From Candidatus Scalindua japonica (GTDB lineage: Bacteria; Planctomycetota; Brocadiia; Brocadiales; Scalinduaceae), in assembly GCF_002443295.1 (NCBI RefSeq), contig NZ_BAOS01000013.1, positions 62,001 to 126,000 of the forward strand: a stretch of DNA of 64,000 nt. The letters run 5' to 3'. Numbering within the stretch: the stretch's first letter is position 1; every line of letters starts with the position of its first letter. Below are positions 62,945-64,000 of the stretch, piece after piece. The position numbers and the translations under genes were made by a program. The notes beneath the pieces are model-generated. The model was not told the origin of the DNA. It made no database searches and saw only the letters and a program-made list of their open reading frames with translations.

Positions 62945-63064
62945 GAAAAGTATTATAAAGCATTAGAAACGTGCAGTCCTATGCCCCGTTGAGTTTTGAT
63001 TTATGACATGGTTTTAGACAAAAGTAAAGATTTGTCAGGTGTTTGATTAAAGGAAAAAATGATC

Positions 63065-64000
63065 TTAATTGCAATTGGATGTAGCACTCTCAAAATAATG
63101 TTCATTTATATCCTTCTGGTCTATCCTGAAATTGGTAAGTTCATTTGTAGTCTTAAATTGGTAATCAGGATATTGAAATATCGGCATTCTCGATTCAGTT
63201 TCGCTTGCTGAATAGCCCCAGATGGTTTTGTAGGTATTTCGATCTTCACCAAAGTTCTCCATTTGATTCAAATAGGCATTTATCGATTTGGACTCAATGA
63301 TAACAACGTTTCCCATCGAGTCGATAATTGGACTATGAGTACGGGTTTGGTCATGTTCAAATTTAAGAATGCGTCGTCCATCATTTGTAATCCCGATTGT
63401 TCTGTATGAAAGACTCTTGCCAACTCCCGGCATATTTAGAACAGACCTGTCAGTAGCAATAAAAGGGATGTCTTTATTTTTTCTGAATTCTTTAAGCGAG
63501 TTGATCATATCTTCAGCATTGTCGGGCAATCCTTTGATGTAATATAAATCTTTTTTCGAAATATTGCCTACATATTTTTCTTCTACTCTTTCTTGTGCTG
63601 CCCTTTCATTGGTAGCGAAATTATGGTAGTTTTCCATAAATCCTTTGACCGAAAATGTATAGTAAGGAACTACGCCAATATCATTCAGAACCTTTCTCAG
63701 TTTTGCCGTGTGGCCGCGTCGCGAGGAGGCCGCAGTAAATACCATTTGGTTGGTAACGATCCATCCCGCATCGATTATTCTTTTAATACCGTCCCTTGCT
63801 TCGGGCGTTATTTCCATAGCCGACTGAATATGCGTTTGAATTACAAATTGTTTAACGCCAATTTCAGATGCCTTTTCCTTAAACTCGGCAAGTATTTGAA
63901 TAAGTTCAGGAGTTATTCTTTGAGGTAGGAAAACTGGTAATCTTGTACCCAATCTAACACGCAAAAGCTCGGCATATTTTTCTCCTGCCGGACGGTAATG
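63065..64000 (-). CDS. KamA-family radical SAM protein, C-terminal part (partial)
   Basis: The gene continues beyond the end of the window; at least 311 codons are seen. It has RLGTRLPVFLPQRITPELIQ, typical of lysine 2,3-aminomutase and its relatives, and then FVIQTHIQSAMEITPEARDG and TNQMVFTAASSRRGHTAKLR, followed by LNDIGVVPYYTFSVKGF. In true KamA the same region reads THFNHPxExTxE. The radical-SAM cysteine motif lies upstream of the window. The KamA family includes EpmB and uncharacterised enzymes, and the activity cannot be told. The C-terminus has no recognisable zinc motif in view. Confidence 0.8.
   Translation of the reverse strand, partial: HYRPAGEKYAELLRVRLGTRLPVFLPQRITPELIQILAEFKEKASEIGVKQFVIQTHIQSAMEITPEARDGIKRIIDAGWIVTNQMVFTAASSRRGHTAKLRKVLNDIGVVPYYTFSVKGFMENYHNFATNERAAQERVEEKYVGNISKKDLYYIKGLPDNAEDMINSLKEFRKNKDIPFIATDRSVLNMPGVGKSLSYRTIGITNDGRRILKFEHDQTRTHSPIIDSMGNVVIIESKSINAYLNQMENFGEDRNTYKTIWGYSASETESRMPIFQYPDYQFKTTNELTNFRIDQKDINEHYFESATSNCN

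Overview
The window looks like chromosome from an AT-rich, menaquinone-using anaerobe of the Planctomycetes, plausibly the anammox lineage (Ca. Scalindua or a relative). That is inference. It rests on the set of a sodium-pumping Nqr complex, the split glycine decarboxylase GcvPA/GcvPB, the futalosine menaquinone genes mqnB/mqnD, FabI, desulforedoxin, several PEP-CTERM surface proteins and many degenerate mobile elements. No 16S gene or anammox catabolic gene is present to prove it.

Layout. 1-6 kb: the 3' end of trpS, a coiled-coil/ExbB-MotA-like membrane pair, an Fsr-type MFS exporter, argS and an initiator tRNA with a clear promoter and terminator. 6-20.5 kb: an integrative genomic island inserted at the 3' end of tRNA-fMet. 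It carries a tyrosine integrase (split by a single-gene IS66 element with a perfect 8-bp target duplication), a small excisionase-like protein, a CHC2/Toprim/DUF3987 primase, a second small HTH protein, an odd AAA-like regulator, a GIY-YIG protein, secreted proteins, two PEP-CTERM genes and a decayed RelBE-type pair. It ends in a degenerate copy of the tRNA 3' half plus its terminator. 20.5-26.7 kb: a hicBA toxin-antitoxin pair, a lipoprotein, a very unusual protein joining a coiled coil, a LeuD/aconitase-swivel-like domain and two CsrA-like domains, then a thiol-redox set (thioredoxin, CcdA/DsbD-like, desulforedoxin, a cysteine-desulfurase-like protein without its PLP lysine).

26.8-41.5 kb is the metabolic core. 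gcvH-gcvPA-gcvPB-lipA-lipM make the glycine cleavage P and H proteins and supply their lipoyl group. PII and FabI follow. Then comes a probable sthA-nqrA-nqrB-nqrC-nqrDE-nqrF operon that links NAD(P)H balance to sodium-coupled quinone reduction. This Nqr is atypical: NqrA carries two complete 4Fe-4S motifs like RnfC, NqrD and NqrE are one polypeptide, and NqrF has a C-terminal extension.

42-51.2 kb holds single genes: a UspA protein, a D-2-hydroxyacid dehydrogenase, lipoproteins, a TIR/winged-helix/TPR protein, a cysteine synthase behind a perfect-consensus promoter, a TPR lipoprotein, a nitroreductase remnant and the coupled pair mqnB-mqnD. 51.4-64 kb is a mobile-element graveyard: an ATPase pseudogene, a tRNA-like gene with a 32-nt D-loop insertion, an IS91-type element with an upstream integrase broken at an A9 run, two group II introns apparently nested at domain V, a hicAB pair, a truncated glycine-rich surface protein, a second IS66-like transposase, a PEP-CTERM gene, a broken RAYT transposase, and the end of a KamA-family radical SAM gene running off the window.
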